Shown here in pieces: positions 61,139 through 64,000 of a DNA stretch of 64,000 bases; position 1 is the first letter of the stretch, and each line of letters begins with the position of its first letter. The notes beneath the pieces are model-generated. The model saw nothing but the letters and a program-made list of their open reading frames with translations, was not told the origin of the DNA and searched no databases. The DNA comes from Tateyamaria sp. Alg231-49 (GTDB taxonomy: Bacteria > Pseudomonadota > Alphaproteobacteria > Rhodobacterales > Rhodobacteraceae). The stretch lies in contig NZ_FRFA01000008.1 of the NCBI RefSeq assembly GCF_900143535.1, positions 1 to 64,000 of the forward strand, read 5' to 3'. The translations under genes and the position numbers were made by a program.

Positions 61139-62152
61139 TCAGGCTAACTGGCAATCCGCATCATCCGCGATCTGATAAAGTGCGTCGCCACGGGCCACCT
61201 GCGCCATGGCCCGCATTGCCAAGACGATCCCGCCAAAGGGAGAAATGACCCGATCGGGAAGGCGGCCCGGTGTCTCCGGGTAGTGGATCAGCGCGATCGT
61301 CTCGCCATTTTTGACAGCATCACCAATGCCCTTGCAAGGTTCAAACACGCCTGCGTCATATGCGTAAACTGAACCCTGAACATGCAGCGCGCGCGTGCCC
61401 TGTGGCGCGTCGGGAGAATATCCGGGCAGCATGCCAAGGGTACTTAGAATGCGCCGCAGGCCACGTTGCGTCAGCGCAAGAATTTCCGGAGTCAGTGTAT
61501 TGCCACCGCCAAGCTCGGCCATAACATTGATGACCCCTTTGCGATTGGCCGCCCCCATCGCAGTTCTTGCCGTGCTCCCTTTGCCACCACCGTCCTTAAA
61601 AACCCATGTGTATGGCAGATCAAATGCCTCTGTGAGTGTCTTTAACCCTGCCCATTCCTCTGGCGTGTGGCCCGGCCCCCGCAAAACGGTTGCCGGATAT
61701 AACAGTGATGATCCGCCAGAGTGCAAATCAACGGCATAATCGGCGAGAGGCAGGATCACATTTTCATGGAAATGCGCAATCATTTCTGAGGGCGTGCCTC
61801 TAGGATCACCGGGGTAAAGGCGGTTCATGTTGCCATCATCGATCGGGGACAACCGGCGACCGGCCTGCGCTGCGGGAAAGTTTAGCATTGGAAGCAAGAT
61901 TAACCGCCCAACGACATCTTGTGCTGATAGATCATTGGCAAGCTGGGAAACAGAAATCTGGCCTTCGTATTCATCGCCGTGCACCCCGGCAGAGATCACC
62001 AAGGTGGGGCCGTCCCCATTGCGGATCACCGTTATCGGTACGGGCAGCCACCCATAGGCCGAACGGTCAACGGAGTGTGGCACGCGCAAATAGCCCGACT
62101 GTTTGCCTTCGGCCTCAAAATCAACTTCTGATATGATCTGTGTTGTTGTCAT
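61139..62152 (-). CDS. Succinylglutamate desuccinylase/aspartoacylase-family deacylase
   Basis: A 337-residue zinc deacylase of the M14-like family. The zinc motif is GVHGDEYEG, the third His is in YAVDLHSGGSS, and the catalytic Glu is likely in NVMAELGGGN. It is close in size to DoeB, which removes acetyl from N-acetyl-diaminobutyrate in ectoine breakdown, but no doe gene adjoins here, so the substrate stays open. The gene lies 16 bases beyond tRNA-Ser and is divergent from the DUF3604 gene. Confidence 0.82.
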   Translation of the reverse strand: MTTTQIISEVDFEAEGKQSGYLRVPHSVDRSAYGWLPVPITVIRNGDGPTLVISAGVHGDEYEGQISVSQLANDLSAQDVVGRLILLPMLNFPAAQAGRRLSPIDDGNMNRLYPGDPRGTPSEMIAHFHENVILPLADYAVDLHSGGSSLLYPATVLRGPGHTPEEWAGLKTLTEAFDLPYTWVFKDGGGKGSTARTAMGAANRKGVINVMAELGGGNTLTPEILALTQRGLRRILSTLGMLPGYSPDAPQGTRALHVQGSVYAYDAGVFEPCKGIGDAVKNGETIALIHYPETPGRLPDRVISPFGGIVLAMRAMAQVARGDALYQIADDADCQLA

Positions 62153-62599
62153 GGGTTATCTCGTGGACAGTATGTCCCGATTGATCGCTCCTGACCAGAT
62201 TGAGCAGCTGTTCTGTACATCAGTTTGGACTTTGTCGAGTTTGGTTATCTGTAAGAGCCCGTTCTCGCGCCCGGTTTGCTCGGTCTGGGTGTCGGCAGTG
62301 CTAAAGACATGCAAAGAGCACGATTTGCAAACACGCTCACCTTGGATCCTGATATCGCATTTCAATGCCAATCTGCGTCGACGATTGATGTGTAACTTTA
62401 CACATACGTCTTGAACCGGTTCGATGATGCCACAGGCACGGTTAATCCTTCGATAGAAATATGACCCATGAACCTTGTGTAACGGATCAGATGTGTCAAA
62501 AAATCATGGTAATGCGAACCAGCATATAACTCACTATGCTTGGAACGATCCCGGGGCGCCTTGTGCTGCGCTCCGGACAACTCTTGGAAAGGAACTTCC
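62153..62599. other. Divergent promoter region of 447 bases with an operator-like palindrome
   Basis: No gene is supported. The notable feature is ATGTGTAA-CT-TTACACAT at 62388-62405, a perfect palindrome with 8-bp arms, 195 bases before the DUF3604 gene and 236 bases before the deacylase. AAAGGAA at 62588-62594 is the ribosome site of the DUF3604 gene. A minus-strand frame of 67 codons is judged chance. Confidence 0.45.
62388..62405. promoter_or_regulatory. 18-bp palindrome, possible operator
   Basis: ATGTGTAA-CT-TTACACAT has two exact 8-bp arms with a two-base centre, in the space between divergent genes. It may bind a dimeric regulator. No family is assigned. Confidence 0.4.
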
Positions 62600-64000
62600 A
62601 TGCCAAATCACGAAACACCACGGCCATGGGAGAATACAGATTCAGGCGTTATCTTGCACGCCGTCGCACCCCAAGACCTCGGAACGGCAAAGATTACACC
62701 GACAGGACGGTTTGATGCAGGTAGCTATGCCAGTTTTGATTTGGTCTACACTGCGGGTCCTTACGGGATCGATGACTCTGGCAGCCTGCGTGTGTGCTTT
62801 CGGTTCGCTTCGGATCAATCCAATCCTCAGTTCGAGGATCCAAAAGGGGCGAACTTCTGCACAGTAGAAGCATCCAACGGCGCAGTTTTGCAACTGCGCT
62901 GGGACCCCAAGGGGAACGTCCGGCCATGGGACAAAACGTTGTGGATCAAAGTGGTCAAAGGATACTTGGCAGAAGGCGACACAATCACGATCAGATTTGG
63001 TGTGACCGACGACGGCGGTCCGGGCATGCGATTGCAGACGTTTTGCGAAGACACCTTTGAATTCCGCGTGCTTAGCGACCCCATCGCAACCTTTAACTTC
63101 CAACCGCTGCCTGAGCAGCCCATGATTGAAATCGGCCCAGGCGTGCCCGAGCGTTTTCTGGCGGTGCTACCGACCAAACGCAGGCCCGGAGAAACCTTTT
63201 CACTCAAGGTCAAAGGTGAGGATCGTTGGGGAAACCCCTCTGATCGCTGTGACAATGTACTCAAGGTGATCGCAGAAGGCGACATTGCGGGCCTGCCTGA
63301 CACGATCACGTTGACTCCGGGCGCACGTGCTTTCGTGTTTGACGGCCTGAGTGTGCCCATGACGGGCCGCGTTTCGATCTCTCTGCAAGATGAGAGTGGG
63401 ACAACAGTTGCGCGTTCCAACCCCTTGATGATCGAAGACACTGAACTGGTTCAGTTCTGGGGTGACCTTCACGGCCAATCCGAAGAAACAATCGGTACCG
63501 GAAGCGCAGAACAATATTTCACTTTTTCCCGTGATCTCGCCTTCGTTGATGCCTGCGGACATCAGGGAAATGATTTTCAGATCACCGATGCCTTTTGGGG
63601 CGAACTCAACCGCATTACGGCGACGTTTGATGTGCCCGGCACGTTCCTGGCGCTGCCCGGTTATGAGTGGTCGGGGAATACGGCATTGGGTGGAGATAGA
63701 AACGTATATTTTCCGAACGAAAACAGGATTATACGTCGCTCATCTCATGCTTTGATTGAAGGTGGCGACGCCGCAGGGACTGATGCATTGACGGCCGGCA
63801 AACTCTTTGAGGATCTGGCGGAAGCCGGTGAGTGGGATGTCGTGACGTATGCCCATTGCGGCGGGCGGTATGCCGACATCGAGGTGGCCCATGATGGCCG
63901 CTTTGAACGATCTGTCGAGGTTCATTCGTCTTGGGGGACGTTTGAATGGCTTTTGTATGATGCGTTTCGGTTAGGATACCGTGTTGGCGTTGTCGCCAAC
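62600..64000 (+). CDS. DUF3604-type protein, N-terminal 467 residues (runs off the window)
   Basis: An open frame from ATG 62600 with no stop to the end of the window. It begins MPNHETPRPWENTDSGVI. The first 280 residues are beta-rich, with an Ig-like domain (LPTKRRPGETFSLKVKGEDR). From about residue 285 it has the DUF3604 pattern: FWGDLHGQSEETIGTGSAEQY, ALPGYEWSG, VTYAHCGGRY and VEVHSSWGTFEW. The His and Asp residues suggest a PHP-like metal hydrolase. The gene continues beyond base 64000. AAAGGAA precedes the start. Confidence 0.88.
   Translation, partial: MPNHETPRPWENTDSGVILHAVAPQDLGTAKITPTGRFDAGSYASFDLVYTAGPYGIDDSGSLRVCFRFASDQSNPQFEDPKGANFCTVEASNGAVLQLRWDPKGNVRPWDKTLWIKVVKGYLAEGDTITIRFGVTDDGGPGMRLQTFCEDTFEFRVLSDPIATFNFQPLPEQPMIEIGPGVPERFLAVLPTKRRPGETFSLKVKGEDRWGNPSDRCDNVLKVIAEGDIAGLPDTITLTPGARAFVFDGLSVPMTGRVSISLQDESGTTVARSNPLMIEDTELVQFWGDLHGQSEETIGTGSAEQYFTFSRDLAFVDACGHQGNDFQITDAFWGELNRITATFDVPGTFLALPGYEWSGNTALGGDRNVYFPNENRIIRRSSHALIEGGDAAGTDALTAGKLFEDLAEAGEWDVVTYAHCGGRYADIEVAHDGRFERSVEVHSSWGTFEWLLYDAFRLGYRVGVVAN

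Noticed and set aside
1-64000. CRISPR arrays, prophage or secondary-metabolite clusters
   Set aside because: No regularly spaced direct repeats, phage structural genes or large synthase genes were seen on reading both strands.

Overview
The window is chromosomal DNA from a marine alphaproteobacterium of the Rhodobacteraceae (Roseobacter group). The evidence is a permuted two-piece tmRNA with the tag ANDNRAPMAVAA, the zeta inhibitor of F1-ATPase, an RNase E with a split S1 domain, the TrgA/TrgB/CysK tellurite locus known from Rhodobacter, a dmdA-acuI pair for dimethylsulfoniopropionate (DMSP), and a dctB/dctD pair. Gene density is high and most genes are housekeeping or marine-metabolism genes. 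The only mobile DNA seen is one end of an IS3-family element at the left edge.

Layout. 1-228: IS3-family end. 590-5610: a small membrane protein, tRNA-Asn, an MBL-fold hydrolase, an EnvZ-like sensor kinase, a hotdog thioesterase and a Sel1-repeat protein. 5816-9965: a CAU tRNA, purM-purN, RNase D, a lipoprotein and sufE. 10059-14263: DUF1638, a thioredoxin-fold protein, a corrinoid protein and a homocysteine methyltransferase, which look like parts of a split methionine synthase. A radical SAM gene with a LexA-type box sits among them. 14471-21081: ATPase zeta, purC-purS-purQ, dctB-dctD (DctD has no GAFTGA motif), a small secreted protein and a HAD phosphatase. 21479-28625: rne, tusA, ccdA, fumC with two small partners, a secreted protein and an SspB-type adaptor. 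28703-38300: chrA with a rhodanese-ChrB fusion, two NTF2-like genes, ssrA, a dienelactone-hydrolase-like protein, a universal stress protein, a nucleotidyltransferase, and an SBP56/methanethiol oxidase gene with a membrane partner and a GntR regulator. 38699-40967: a VPLPA-CTERM surface protein, its overlapping Glu/Pro-repeat partner and a transglutaminase-like peptidase. 41338-45521: a tightly packed run DUF2182-DUF1326-DinB-dmdA, then acuI. 45574-47187: an unrecognised 537-residue protein. 47337-52110: HIT, a BCCT transporter, a small secreted protein and a class V aminotransferase homologue. 52187-60805: photolyase, cfa, trgA, trgB, cysK, a large MscS channel and an alanyl-tRNA editing protein. 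61033-64000: tRNA-Ser, an aspartoacylase-type deacylase and the first 467 codons of a DUF3604 protein that runs off the window.

How the genes connect. Several distant genes can be read as one methylated-sulfur and one-carbon economy. BCCT imports betaine or DMSP. DmdA moves a DMSP methyl group to tetrahydrofolate. AcuI deals with acryloyl-CoA. SBP56/MtoX oxidises methanethiol to H2S and formaldehyde. CysK fixes sulfide, and the corrinoid and homocysteine methyltransferase subunits make methionine. A second theme is light and oxidant stress: photolyase, cyclopropane synthase and tellurite genes follow a candidate ECF sigma promoter. The most novel-looking items are the three uncharacterised genes translationally coupled to dmdA, the GAFTGA-less DctD, the LexA-box radical SAM gene inside the split-MetH cluster, and the 537-residue orphan. 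Functions are assigned by reading motifs and context; no database search was run.
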